64,000 bases of DNA. It comes from Begonia masoniana. Lineage: Eukaryota > Streptophyta > Magnoliopsida > Cucurbitales > Begoniaceae. Each line of letters begins with the position of its first letter. Positions within the stretch are counted from its first letter, which is position 1. Shown here in pieces: positions 40,495-53,851 of this stretch. The stretch lies in assembly GCA_022432975.1 (NCBI GenBank), contig CM039512.1, positions 6,584,858-6,648,857 of the forward strand. Reading direction: 5' to 3'. A model generated the notes under the pieces. It did not search any database, was not told the origin of the DNA, and saw only the letters and a list, made by a program, of their open reading frames with translations. Position numbers and translations under genes: made by a program.

Positions 40495-41099
40495 TGTAGC
40501 GACCCCTAATACTGTACCATTTTTACCGTACAAATTTTTCTTTTTAAATTCTATGTTTTATCCTATAACGTAAAAGCGAAAATTTAAAACGTTGACAGAA
40601 TTAAAAACCATTGTAAACTATTTAAATAAAGTTAAACAATTATTTAAAACAATTAAAATAACAGAAAACGTTTCGGGGACAAAAAGGGACTTTTGTCCCT
40701 AAAACGTGGTGGCAATCGATCGCCCGTTTGGGGCGATCGATCGCCCGTTTGGGGCGATCGATCGCCCGTTTGGGGCGATCGATCGCCCGTTTGGGGCGAT
40801 CGATCGCCCAATGCGGGCGATCGATCGCCCGTTTGGGGCGATCGATCGCCCCCTGTTCTTGTCGCTGGCTGGCAGGAAGTAGAAGTAATAACATTGTAAT
40901 TGTTTTATTTAATTTTAATATTTAAGTAATGGTTTAAAGTTTTATTTCGGATGGTTTTCAAAGTAGTTTTCAAACGTCGTTAACACTTTTTAATCCTATT
41001 TTAACAGTTTTATTTCCGCTCGAAGTCAGATTTAAAGTTTGTACGTATAAAATGAAAAATTTGTACGGAAAAATTAGGGTACGGGTAAGGGTCGTTACA
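40495..41099. mobile_element. Palindromic hybrid LTR segment (605 bp)
   Basis: The left part (tgtagcgacccctaatactg to the first GATCGATCGCC) matches the left part of the LTR at 41749. The right part (from cgtttggggcgatcgatcgc to gggtcgttaca) matches the right part of the LTR ending at 39845. The two parents are inverted relatives, so the hybrid folds back on itself. About seven 21-bp units (core ggcgatcgatcgcccgtttg) lie at the join, 40710-40852. Confidence 0.75.
40706..40852. repeat. 21-bp tandem repeat of the palindrome GCGATCGATCGC
   Basis: About seven units of ggcgatcgatcgcccgtttg plus one base; one unit has caatgcgg instead of cgtttggg. Each unit contains the perfect palindrome gcgatcgatcgc. 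Similar palindromes occur at 39425-39600 and 41970-42180. Confidence 0.95.
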
Positions 41100-41748
41100 C
41101 TATCTCCACCTAACATACCACATTCACGTGCAAATATATGCACTCAAATCATCAAATCCGACTCTTATCCACGAATTCATCTCTAATCTACAATCTGACT
41201 CTAAATATCAAATCCAACTCTAATTATCAAAATCCATTTTATCAACTTAAATTACGCAACGGAAACTCATAAAATCATCAAAATGGGTAAACCCATCTAT
41301 AAAACCATCAACAACATCTATATCTCCAAGTTAGTTGCTAATCATCTAAAAATAAACTATCTATACATTTATCCATATCATTTTCACCTAATATTCCCAA
41401 AATATCTATACAATTGTCCCCACGGGTCAAAAATTGCTCCGACTGCACAACGCACTCCCACGGGCATCTTTCTTCAGTCTATTCGTTCATCTAGTAAGGG
41501 AACGTCTTCTTCAAATTCACATACGCCATAGAGACGCCTATGAGATAAAACGCATTAAGTTCTACATAAATGACAATGCATGAATGTGCATATGCAATTT
41601 TATGAATTCAGTCCATTCATTTCTTTTTCAGTCTGTGACAGTCTTTGGTTATCGGAGCATATCACTTGGCAGATGGATAGAGCACATCAAGCGGTTAGAT
41701 AGCCCACACCATTTGATGGAAGGAAAACCCGCTCACCATGGAACGCCA
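41100..41748. repeat. 649-bp spacer, copy 2
   Basis: Second copy of the 39846-40494 spacer with a few single-base differences (for example agcggttagat versus agcgttagat). It ends with cgcca at 41744-41748, the target duplication of the LTR that follows. Confidence 0.85.
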
Positions 41749-44273
41749 TGTAGCGACCCCTAATACTGTACCCATTTTTACCGTACAAATTTTTCTTTTT
41801 AAATTCTATGTTTATCCTATAACGTAAAAGCGAAAATTTAAAACGTTGACAGAATTAAAAACCATTGTAAACTATTTAAATAAAGTTAAAACAATTATTT
41901 AAAACAATTAAAATAACAGAAAACGTTTCGGGGACAAAAAGGGACTTTTGTCCCTAAAACGTGGTGGCAATCGATCGCCCAATGCGGGCGATCGATCGCC
42001 CATCAGCGATCGCTGGTTTTGCCAGCAATCGCCACACATGGCGATCATGGATCGCGCGACCAACACGAGGGGCAATCGATCGCCCGTTTGGGGCGATCGA
42101 TCGCCACACGCTCTGGAAATTTTTCAGAGCATGCGATCCTCCACAGCGACTGATCGCCACCCATTGGTGATTGGTCGCCATCCCCTCTGCCTCCAGACTC
42201 CTTCTCCCTCTTCTTTTCTTTTTCTTGTTTCCTTTATTTCATCAAATTAACTCCAATACACTTCACAATTCCTTCAATAAATTTCATCTACATCGACCAT
42301 ACGTTCCAACACAAACTCACTCAAAATTTCATCCAAAACAACGACTCAAAATACGTTTAAAAACATAACCTAATTTCATAAAAATAAACCGCGTGAATAT
42401 GTTTAAAAAAAATCAAATATTTCCCTAAAACCAAACATTTACAAATACATTTTCAAAACGTTTAGAAATTCAAAACACATCCTATCCACTATCCAGAACC
42501 AAACATTCTAAAATGTTTCTAACTTTACATTTTATATTGCCATCAATTCCCCCAAAATACTTACACACATCCCCACGGGTCATAACGCATCGACTGCTCA
42601 GCACACTCCCGCGGGCCATTCTCCATCAACTGCCTCATACGTCAGGAGGAGGAACGTCATCCTCACCTGGCTCAATGTCACCTACAACGTCACCTACACT
42701 ATACAGACACACTATGAGCTAAAGGTTCAGTAAATTCCACGTAAATGCAGATGCGTGCAGTGCATATGGAGTTCAGAAATCATGCATAACATACAAATCA
42801 TGGCAGACAGAATATCACCAAGATCTCATCCCCCTAACCGGAGAGAGCCCATCCAGCGGTCGGACTACTCTTTCCAGCTAGAGGAGGGGGGTACACGCTT
42901 ACAACACGTACAGCCGTGCCTGAGCTCCACCTCGCGTGACCAGATAACAGATTACGTATTTTATTTCATTACATGAGATGTGGTATTGGTCAGACCCTTA
43001 ATCGGTCCACACAATAGATCAATAGCCCCCCCTTTTGGGCCACATCGGTTTTCTGAAAACATCGTGCGGAAATTCATTTTCATGCTTAGTTAAAATATGT
43101 GATGCATGAACAGTTATAAGCATAAAATAAACAACCAACATGCATACCGTCAAGACGAATAAAAACATGACCTAATAAGCGATTAACCTAACTACCCAAC
43201 AAAAGCAATTTAAACACACAATACTCTAAGATCTTCGACGCGACATCGAAGTACTATGTAGGCCAATCGGCCAGAGTAAGTCACGAGAACTTACCTCGTG
43301 TGCACTGAACCACGAGCTCCGTCCACGAGCGTTGTTTGTCTGAGGCAAAACACAACGGTCGATGTTAAAACAAGTTTAAGTTACTAAACGTCCAAATTTA
43401 ACGGAACCTTAACTAAGAAAATTCCTAAAAGTTCTAACTAAACTAATCGAGGCATATCGACGAACAATTTACGATTGATACCTCGAAACAACAATTAACG
43501 AGTTTTTCCCTAAAACCCAAAAATTTTCACATTTTAACATTCGTCCTAAATCAATTAAATTCGTCCAATAACGTCCAATACATTCACTATATCCTTAATT
43601 ACGATAAACCTATCAATTTCGAACCCTAAATCGCGTTTTTAACATAAACCCTAACGAAACCCTAACATCCTAACTCCGTGAAAACTGAAAACTAACGTTC
43701 TGAAATCATAGATTCGTACCTAGGGCTGCGAGAGGAGGAGAAAGCACGGAGGAAACGAGTCGATCGGAGGAGAAACGAAGGTCGGAACGGAGGAGATCGT
43801 CGGCTGGCAGAGAGGAAATCGCAGGAGAAGAAGCTCTCTGGTGTGAAAATGGTGAAAGAAGAAGAGATTTGTTATTTTTATAATATTGACTTGGCAAATT
43901 ACCGTTTTACCCTTCTTTTGATTTTCTTTTTGTTTCGTCCTTTGTTTCATTAATTAACTAGCTATTCGGTTTCACCAAATCTCCTTATTTTGCCAACAAC
44001 TCCAACTTATTATTTGGGATTTATTAAAACTATCCGTTTGCAAATCGGACCTCGTTTACTATTTTTACTAAAACACCATTTGTATTACGAGAAGCGTAAT
44101 TACTCGAAATATAGCGTTATTACTCCGAACATTCTCGTAAATTTTCTAAAATTCCAATTAATCGTTAGAATCGTAATAAAGCTCTCTGCTCGCAAAACAG
44201 ACTTGATTTGACATATTTAGAAAAATGCCATCATATATTATAATATTAATATCCCGTAAAACCGGGTATTACA
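41749..44273 (-). mobile_element. Solo LTR, 2.5 kb, with 5-bp target duplication
   Basis: On the minus strand it begins tgtaatacccggttttacgg at 44273 and ends gggtcgctaca at 41749, with TG...CA termini. The 5-bp repeat cgcca flanks it (41744-41748 and 44274-44278). Internal marks are shared with neighbouring LTRs: a leader ending ccctaggtacgaatc (about 43725), gaggtaagttctcgtgac (about 43290) and acccgtggggatgt (about 42575). No internal retroviral domain is present. Confidence 0.8.
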
Positions 44274-45415
44274 CGCCAGGTCTGAACCTCACCTCGATAA
44301 CCACCATGAAGGTTGTTTACATGATACTTTCATTTCTTACATTTCTTTTTCATGAAATCAATGCATAAATTCATTTTGATGTTATTTCATAAAACGATGA
44401 TGCATGGACAATTAAAATGCATAACATAAGCGTAAACAACTTAAGTACCATCAAAACAACTCAAAAACATAACCTATAAAACAACTAAATCTAGGCTACC
44501 AATTCAAAAGCATACAAACATTCATTGCACCAAATTTCCTCAACAATCACAACTGACATATGGTGTTGACCTATCGCCCACAGTAAATCACGACAACTTA
44601 CCTGACGTCCTTAGCGAGCCGAGTACTGTCTGTAAGTTTCGTTCACCTAGGACAATTTCACAATTCTTGGCATTAAAACCAATCCTAAATAAACAATTTT
44701 CAACGTTAAACGAAACTCCTAACTAAGACAATTTTTCTAAAAATCTCAATTTACCTCTCTCGAGTATTTCATCGAGCAATTCGCGCTCACAATTTCTACA
44801 GCCTAGTTTTAATGGAAATTTATATCGTTCAACCACTGATTTCAACCTAACTATCGATGAAAACTCTGAATCTACCATCGAAAGTCAATAATACAGTAAA
44901 CCTAACAATTTCTAACATAAATCTATAATTTCTCAAAACCCTAAACGAAAACTCTAACCGTTTTCATCCCTAAAAATCAGAAACTAACGGACTAGAGTAC
45001 TCGTATCATACCTAGGGCTTGATTGTGGAAGAGAAATCGGAAGGAAATTGTTGATCGGAGGAGGAACAAGCGTCGACGTTGAAGAAAAGGGAAGGAAGGC
45101 GTGAAAAATCGCTAAGGGTGGAAGAAAACCCTCTTCTGCAGAATGAATTCACGATAGAGGGTGGTATTTTGGCTTTTTATTAAAATTTTAACATTACAAT
45201 TTACTATTTTGCCCTTTAACTCAATATTCTACTTATTTTGTTATTTAGTCTATCGATTTGGTCTCTCCGAAATTTCTTTATTCATCCAAATATTCCAATT
45301 TATTCCTAGGGTTCTAACAAAACTTCTCGTTATAAAACGAGCTTAATTTACTATATTTACAAAAATACCTTTATATAACGGAAAATCCAAGAAACCCAAA
45401 AATCTGGGTATTACA
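44274..45415 (-). mobile_element. Related LTR (5' part), interrupted by the 2.5-kb LTR
   Basis: It begins on the minus strand at 45415 with tgtaatacccagatttttgg, has the leader junction ccctaggtatgatacg near 45011 and the donor-like caggtaagttgtcgtgattt near 44600. It is cut at 44274 by the 2.5-kb LTR. Its continuation is the spacer ending at 41748. Confidence 0.65.
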
Positions 45416-46597
45416 CAAAATATTTGATTTAATTTTATAATGGATGAACAATATGTATTATACATTATAATTGTCATTGTATAAAACCTGTTAAAAGTAG
45501 TTCTATAGATTATATTTTTGAGATTAAAGTATATAAGATGATATGGACTAAACCCACGAGCTAAAATGTGTAAAGAAAAGTGTCATGACCCGCAAGGGGC
45601 CAGAGACATAATAGAGAACGACCATGCTCACGAAAAGATTGAATCGCCTGAACCATATGGAAGCAACATAAGACTTGTAAAATTTATTAGAAGTGAGAGC
45701 CCAATAAAATAGGCTAAACCATAGGTCCAAACATGATATCGTAAATAGGATAATAATATAGGTCAACTAAATTATGGAAATAATAGTCTAATAAAGAATA
45801 ATAATAAGAGTTTAATCTCACTAAAATAAAACTATAATAAAATGTAGCTAATGAAATAGAAATCAATAAGACTACTATCTTGTCAGTGACTAATGATCTC
45901 CTTGACAAAAACATATAAGAGTGTTGTTGAGATAGATCGACTAAACTCAATAAGGATAAAATTTTATATTTCCATTTATGATAAAAAAAAGGGTGAGCAT
46001 TAAAAGTATAGAACATTTTATAAAATCTGAATAGAAAACATTAAGTAGAGCGAATGTCAAAAAATTCTAATATAATGTGTTATACACATAAAATATGTCA
46101 TTACTAAATGATATAAAAATCTCAATGAAATGGAGTCAATCATGGATTCCGGGTACATTATGCCGTAGACATATACAGTAACAAAGATGATACTTGACGA
46201 GTGCAAAGTTACGAACAACCTTGATCAGGTTTAGGTTTTTGCTCCAATGGACACTACTTGTTCAACTATCTTATTACTCTAATTCACAGACTAACAAATC
46301 CTTCAACGGTCCAATGCACTTAACAAAAAGGAACCTTCATATGAGTCGATCGAAATTGGTTCACACGACTGAGTTAATTAGTAAAAGAAATACAAATGCA
46401 CGTTCAAAATATATATATATATATATAAACCGATTTGTCAAAACATATTATATAATATGAGAACACATCTGAAAAATAAGTCTTCATAAAAGCTATCCAA
46501 TGTCATACATAAAATAAATCATCTACACTTAATCATATTACTATTACAACATTTTTCGAATGCTCTTTAAGTTAATTTACAAAACTCATAAACAAGC
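45416..46597. other. AT-rich DNA with an LTR-like end at 45581
   Basis: tgtcatgacccgcaaggggc at 45581 resembles an LTR terminus and is roughly the complement of the ggtccggtatgttgaatcag...cctgaca end at 49571. No matching target duplication was found. No gene was recognised. Confidence 0.35.
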
Positions 46598-47485
<888 letters not shown>

Positions 47486-47929
47486 TGTGATTATTGGATT
47501 TTTATGAAATTTAACTGTCTTAAATTAGACATGTAGAGAAAAAAAATGTTTTTAGAATAAAAGAAGTTGGATGTATGTAGCAAAAGTTATTTACTTTTAA
47601 TATGATGAATGTAGTTTACGTTCTAAACTACATTGTTTTGGTAAATGACTTTAAACTACATCTTAGAGTGAGAATTTGGAGAAAGTTAAAGAAGAAAAAA
47701 TGTTTCCAACTACTTTGTAACATGTATCCATTCAATAGCTTTAGACAACCAATAGAGTTAAGACATGTGACAGTTACCATATGTTGGGTAAGCTGTTTGC
47801 TTAAGTAATTAATAAAGTTAGACTAATTAATTATGCTAATTATGTCGATTAACTTAAAACTAATTAAAATTAATTAGTTTCATGTAAGTATACTTAAACA
47901 TAAGTAATCATTGTATTTTTTAGAATATC

Positions 47930-49571
47930 CATAGAAAGAAGGGCAATTTTGTACAAATGCATTGAAGTTGTTAGGTTAAAAATGGAAGTTTATCTAAAAA
48001 CCATCTAGAAATGAGGGACCATAAGCTGAAGAGTCAGCCTATTTTCGTGTCAAGCATTCAAATTGAAAAGAGAGAAAAAGCTAAGAGAAAAATGAGAAAG
48101 AAGAGAGAAAAAGTAGAAGAAAAGGTGGGATTTTGTATTAGCTCCTTAAAGGAAACGTTACTTAGCTTGGGGAGACGATTTTATAGAACTAAAAATCAGT
48201 TCATTAGGTAGAAATTTCGTGGGAGAGGAGGAACCTTCAATAGGTAAGTAAATTCAACATTTAAAATAGTTAATTTAACTTTATTGCATTGTTTAGGTGG
48301 AGGTAGATTTAAATTATGTCCTTGGTTCTGGTTAGCCTTAGAATTTTGATTGTGGATTGAAAGTGATTAAATGAATGTTGTTTTGATATGAGATGAATGA
48401 TGTTTTATGAAAATTTAAGTTTTCAAATTATATTGTGATGTTAAAAAGTAATGTTATGAAAATATTGTTTTTAAATCAATGTGATATGTTGGTTTTCAGA
48501 ATGATTTGCATGATTTTTAATGCGCATGACATTGGTTTTATAAAATGTGTTAAAACATGCATTTGAGGAAAAGAGGAAGTTGACAATCTTGGTAACAAAT
48601 GAATCCAATGGTTGGACTTGCCATTTTCGTGTACGATGTGTATGACTATGAAAATGAGAAGGAGATTAATTTAATGTTCTCATTGGGTTGAAAATCTCTA
48701 AACCTTGAGAGGAAGCAATGCATAGAGTCCTACAGCCCTACCGGAGAAAGCCCGGGAACGTGTAGGATTGTGTGATGGTTATACATGTTGGAATTAGAGT
48801 GTATTGCATTTTTAATATAAACATGTGGTTGTTAAAAGATGCATTGGAGTTTTATTAAAAAGATGGTTTTAATCATGCAAAGTTCATTATATTTGCATTG
48901 AATTTATTTGATGAAAATGATTTCAAACAATGGTTGAGTGATTTCAAAATATTAATTTCAAGCATGCGTATTTTTATAGCAATTGCATGACTTTCAAAAG
49001 AACATGATTAATATGATTTTCAAAGAATCATTGTAGTGGAAGATGGTGATTGATCCTATATGGTGCTAATAGAGTTCTGATTAGTTATTTACGTGTTAGA
49101 TTTATTTACTGGGCTAAAAACTCATATGTGGATAATTTATATTCATCAAATATCGAGAACGTTCACCGGGAGAGAAAACATAAGGCAGTATAAAGTTTAC
49201 GAAGAGTCATAGGTAAACCATCAAGGTAGATGATTTTTTTGTTTGGGTGGTATGTTTGGATTTTCTTTATATAAATCTTTTTGAAGGGTCACTTGACCTA
49301 CTTTTGTAGTAGCTTCCGTGTTAGTATTCTGATTTTCATGTAAATTTTTAATGTATATACACGTTTTATATTTTAAATGCCTTTATAAAAAAAAAATTTA
49401 AACGGAACATTCTAATTTAGGATATCAAGTTGAAGAAGTATGTTCCATTAATTCATAATCTATGTATGTAAGAGAGAGTGCCAATGAGAGCATTCCTTCA
49501 ACGTTCGACTCCTTTTCACTTTGGGAATCCTCTAGCCATTGGGGTCCGGTATGTTGAATCAGGTCCTGACA
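47930..49571 (+). mobile_element. LTR-like sequence with spliced-leader features
   Basis: A purine-rich leader (gaaaagagagaaaaagctaa...) is followed by aaccttcaataggtaagtaa near 48240, tacagccctaccggagaaag near 48730, cgttcaccgggagagaaaac near 49150, and a terminus ggtcctgaca at 49571. The order (leader, donor, gggctatc/ccctacc block, tail) parallels the LTRs at 37817-45415, but the sequence is from another family. Its left border is not defined. Confidence 0.45.
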
Positions 49572-50407
49572 TTAGCTCAAAAAGAAAATGGATCGAACAC
49601 CTAAAAATTGACCCATAGAGGCCCAAGCCACTGCATAGGAGTGCCAAAACGCTTAACACCTCCTAGTCACGGCTTGAAACGTTGAGTCGCGGCTTAAACC
49701 CACAAATTTACAACGGTTACTCGTTGGAAATTCGTCTGTTCTTTCCGAATTTTGCCTCTTTTTCCATGAATTTTGACTCCAAATATAACCAAAATAACAT
49801 CACACTCTAATTGTATATCGATACATGATTTCCATCCATAAAATCATATTCTTTAATTGAAAAACTCCGTTTTTACTCTAAACACCGAATTCTATCCAAA
49901 GATCGCAAGAAAAAAAATTCAGATTCGACATACCTCTATAGATCACAACCCAACGTTAGCCAAGATTGATATCTTGGATTCTTTGAAATCAAGTTTTCCA
50001 TTTAGAATTTGATTCCTTCGTTAATTTCCAAAAGAAAATCGAATATCTTCTCGTACCTATGTAAACTTGTTGTTTCTGATCACCCATTCGTAATCCGATT
50101 TCGAAGTTGTTTCTTCAAAACGTTTAATTTCGCATACAAACGTATTCTTCGCAATACTTGCCTCCTCAATTGCCAAAGAATGATCAGTTTATGACTGGAA
50201 GGGCGAGTTTGTATAGAACATACATGACCCATCACTCAATGCCCGCCAGAACAAAAATAGGAACTGCACGTAATTGCTATCTTCAAAAGTTAAATTTTAA
50301 AATTAAAATTTTCCTCTCTCTGTATTCCACTGTATATGATATAGCTAGGCTGATTGATTAAATAATGTTTCAGCTAACTAAGTTTTTGAAGCCTTATTCG
50401 TGTTATG

Positions 50408-50453
<46 letters not shown>

Positions 50454-51600
50454 GTAGGGCAGTTCCTAGGATTCCCACCAAAACCCTTTACCCTACCCTT
50501 TGTTGGAATGACAATTTTCGACTTCATTGTTCCGTAAAGTCTATGAAGCAACACGCATGAGAAGAGCCACTGCATTGACTTGACCCTAATTATTGATCAC
50601 TTTGTTTGATAGAATTCCATTCACAACTATATGTTTGGTTGCCCAGAAAACACTATCAAAGGAAACCTATATTCAATGATCTGTTTTTCATTATATGGTT
50701 ATCATTTGGTACCACAAAAAAAAAAAAAAAAAGAAGAGAATTCTCTTGATGTGAACTTTATGATAATTTCAAAAAACTCTTGCATTTACATGATCATAAT
50801 AACTTTGATACAAATTTAAAAAAAGAAGAGCATAATTTTGAGGGATCAATGGTCGACTAATTTTACCATTTATTTTATACTTGATTGGTAGATTGTGGCG
50901 GTCCGTCTAATTTTACAATCCAATATCTGGATAAACTATGAGCGCTTAAGTTGAGATATGCACAATTCCACCATGCTTGATGTGTTTCAATTTGAGCTAT
51001 TCATAAGTAAGATTTATCTTCATATTAATATGACTCATTTTGAGGTAAAACTTATAAATAAGATCATACAAGAGTTTAGTCCAAAACAAACAATAACATA
51101 TTAACATGATGAGTTGTTTTACTAGATCAATTATATACACAATTTTTTTAGGTTTAGGGTTCATAAGACTATGATCATATGAGTGTGGATTGTGATGTTG
51201 GTCATCAATTGCCATGATTGATCTGGCATTCTTGCTTTCGAGGAACTTGCATCCTCTTCCATTTTTTTGATGGAAAATCTTGAATGGTGATTGGTGGGTC
51301 TCATTTGGATATGGAGTGTACTATTTTGAAGATTCACGTGTCTCCTAGCCCCTTTGCAACATAAGTTTTTGCCTTCTAACTCCATTTTATATACTACCTC
51401 CCATGTCTTAGTTTCTGTCATTATGTATTTCTCTTAATTTATTATTCTCTCTAACCCTAGGTTTATAGATTGTATTTGGCATATGGTTTATGTTGCTGGT
51501 ACACTCAAAATTAGTAAAACCTCTTATTCTTTGTTCTCCATGAAATTATGTAGCCTAAAATAAGTGATTTTTGAAAGGTATCTTTGTAATCCTTTGTAAA
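49572..51600. other. Intergenic, AT-rich, one GA microsatellite
   Basis: A (ga)n tract of about 40 bp lies at 50411-50450. The frames at 50009-50361 and 51161-51421 have no recognisable domain. Nothing else was recognised. Confidence 0.35.
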
Positions 51601-51708
51601 ACATCATTTAAGCGACTCTGTTGATCTCACTTCTTTAAATGATATTTGAGCAGATATCATTCATACATAAAAAGTGAGATCAACAGAGTCGCTTAATTTA
51701 GAATGATG
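51601..51708. ncRNA. Near-perfect hairpin, candidate small-RNA precursor or MITE remnant
   Basis: Arms 51609-51632 and 51672-51695 are perfectly complementary over 24 bp (arm one starts taagcgactctgttgatctc). The 39-nt loop contains a second short stem (aatgatat / atatcatt). Further outside, catcatt pairs with aatgatg after a 7-base bulge. The length and shape suit a plant MIRNA-type foldback, but I do not recognise the mature sequence, and a tiny MITE would look the same. The strand is undecided. Confidence 0.4.
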
Positions 51709-52869
51709 AGTTATGTAAAAAGGGTGACTTCGTGGGGAAATAATTTTCATGATTTGTCCTACTAAAAGAGTAATATAGGCTCATAATCCACACCGCTTTC
51801 AATTCCATAAACATGACTGAATAAATAGTTGTGACAACATGGTACTAACACTAGTCAAATAAAAAATGTCTAAAAAATAAGGGTTGAAATACTGTTGGAT
51901 GAAAAAAAAACTATGACTTAGTAGATAAATATGGTGGTCTTGGGCCCACCAATATTGGGCAAAGAATTCTTTTTAGCACTAAGTCCAATAACCTTTTGTG
52001 GGCCCTCTTGTAGATTCTCTTTTTTATTTTTATTTTCCCATTGCTTATTACTACTACAACATTAAAATAACAATTATTTTCTTTTTCATGGAAATAATTT
52101 CTAGTATTTAATTAAAAATAAATAAAACTTAAAAAATTAGATGGCTTCCTTCATTATACTACCCAACTCATCCTCTAATATAAACAAATAATAATATAAT
52201 TAAAAACCCAAAAAGAAAAATGAAAAAGGTCAAGACGTGGCCCAATGAATCCCCACATTAATTATGACTTTCAAAGTTTAGAAATATTTTGTACACACCC
52301 ATTTGATCAAATCTATGAATAATTCCCAATAAATAAACATTAAATTTGAATTTAATTAATAATATTACTAACAATAGATTAAAAGTCACGCCCACTCATG
52401 ACTAGAGTGACAACTTAAATCGTACTTAGGACTTTGCTTTAGAAATTATCCTTAATTTTCGCCTCGAATATATTTTTTAATATATTTATAATAAATAAAT
52501 AAAAATAATAATAATGGAGAAAGTGAAGTTATCCGTTGTCGTTTAGCGGTTCGGTGCCGATTAGTAGAAAACAGAACGCCGTTTTGTCCCCCACCAACCC
52601 GTCGGCTCTGTTACGAAGTTCCAGGCTTTCATTATCATGTTATTAATTACGTTTGAGATTCTGTGTTAACCCCTGCCGTAATGATGAAAGCCGGAGTACT
52701 GTTTTCCGGCAGGAATTGAACGGAATCCGGTGAACAGCAGCAGAGCAGAAGAATCTGGTACGGAAGAGAAACAGGGGATGTAGTCAAAGAAAATTATCTT
52801 TCCGATATTTCTTTGTTTTCCGTCTCAGAATTCAGAGAGCTGGGGTGGGGGGGAGTTTTGGAGTTTACG

Positions 52870-53313
52870 TGTCTCCTCTGTCTGTCAGCTTTCTCTCTAA
52901 ATTCCTTCACTTTCCACGATTTTCTCGTCGCATTTTCCTCTTTCTCATTATTTTTTTCTCAGGATCCAAACAGAAAAATGGCCGAAAGATCTCTGGCGTT
53001 TGCTACGCGGAGGATTTTCTGAGCCGGTCCGAAATACGAGAAATAATTGGCCATCTTTACACGAACACCACTCGACCCATCATTTTCTGCGGTTCCGTTC
53101 TTTCCTCTGTTCCGCCATTTTCACTTCCCTTTCTTCCAAACGCCCTCTTCCGCGCACGTTTACTCTGGAACTAAAAGTTTTTGTCATGTAGATTGTCAGT
53201 TTTGTCCCCCTACATTACCACTTTGCAATAATACTTAGATAAATATTAATTCAAATAAAAAATAATTAATTGTTAATGCACATAATCAAACATAATTTCA
53301 ACGCAGATGTCTC
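52870..53313 (+). promoter_or_regulatory. Two canonical auxin response elements (TGTCTC)
   Basis: TGTCTC at 52870-52875 and 53308-53313, about 980 and 540 bp before the Aux/IAA start codon. This hexamer is the classical ARF-binding element and would allow auxin feedback on the repressor gene, as known for the family. A hexamer can occur by chance, so confidence is limited. Confidence 0.4.
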
Positions 53314-53504
53314 CACGAAAATTGTATATTTATCTTCCATCTGCCGTTGAGAATCATCGTGAGGCATCTAATATATAATAATAATGAGAAAAATAAAAAT
53401 AAAATATTTATTTAGATTAAACAAAGGGCAAAAAGGGAAAGGTTGCCGGCGACTTTAAGTGAGCTGTCGGGGTGGCTGCCCACAAAAAGTTCCTTTTTTT
53501 TTTT

Positions 53505-53513
53505 ATATATATA
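53505..53513 (+). promoter_or_regulatory. TATA-like box of the Aux/IAA gene
   Basis: tatatataa follows a T-run, about 340 bp before the start codon, and is followed by a pyrimidine-rich leader. Distance and context suit a core promoter with a long 5' UTR. Confidence 0.4.
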
Positions 53514-53851
53514 AATTAAGATTAAACAAAGAGCGAATCAATAGAAACATAAACCCAACCAGTTCGTCTTTCTGCAAATCCCTATCCCCTCCCTCCCCCT
53601 ATCAATTCCATTATTCTAGTTTCTGTTCATTTCTACCAACTGGGTCCTATCTTTTACAGAACAACTACATATACAGAAGAGAGAGAGAATCAAAAGCTCA
53701 GAAAGTTGTTCTTCCTCATCGTCGATTCTAACATCTTTTTGACACTACATTTCTGAGTTCCAATAAGCGCCTTCTTCTTGTTCTTTCTTCTTCTTGCTCT
53801 TTTCTATCTTCATGCTTTCAGAAGCTTAAAGTTGAGCTTGCAGTTTATTTG

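Larger units (their letters stand above)
51709..53851. other. Upstream region of the Aux/IAA gene
   Basis: AT-rich to about 52510, then a more GC-rich stretch (52520-53200) with overlapping short frames but no domain. It contains two TGTCTC words and a TATA-like box (listed separately). A pyrimidine-rich 5' UTR follows up to the ATG at 53852. No separate gene is supported. Confidence 0.4.

Noticed and set aside
40706..40852. CRISPR-like array
   Set aside because: Regular 21-bp palindromic units lack distinct spacers, and this is a plant genome; it is a tandem repeat within an LTR.
52813..53238. Cluster of overlapping plus-strand ORFs upstream of the Aux/IAA gene
   Set aside because: Several frames open at once in a pyrimidine-rich stretch, none with a domain; treated as promoter or leader DNA.
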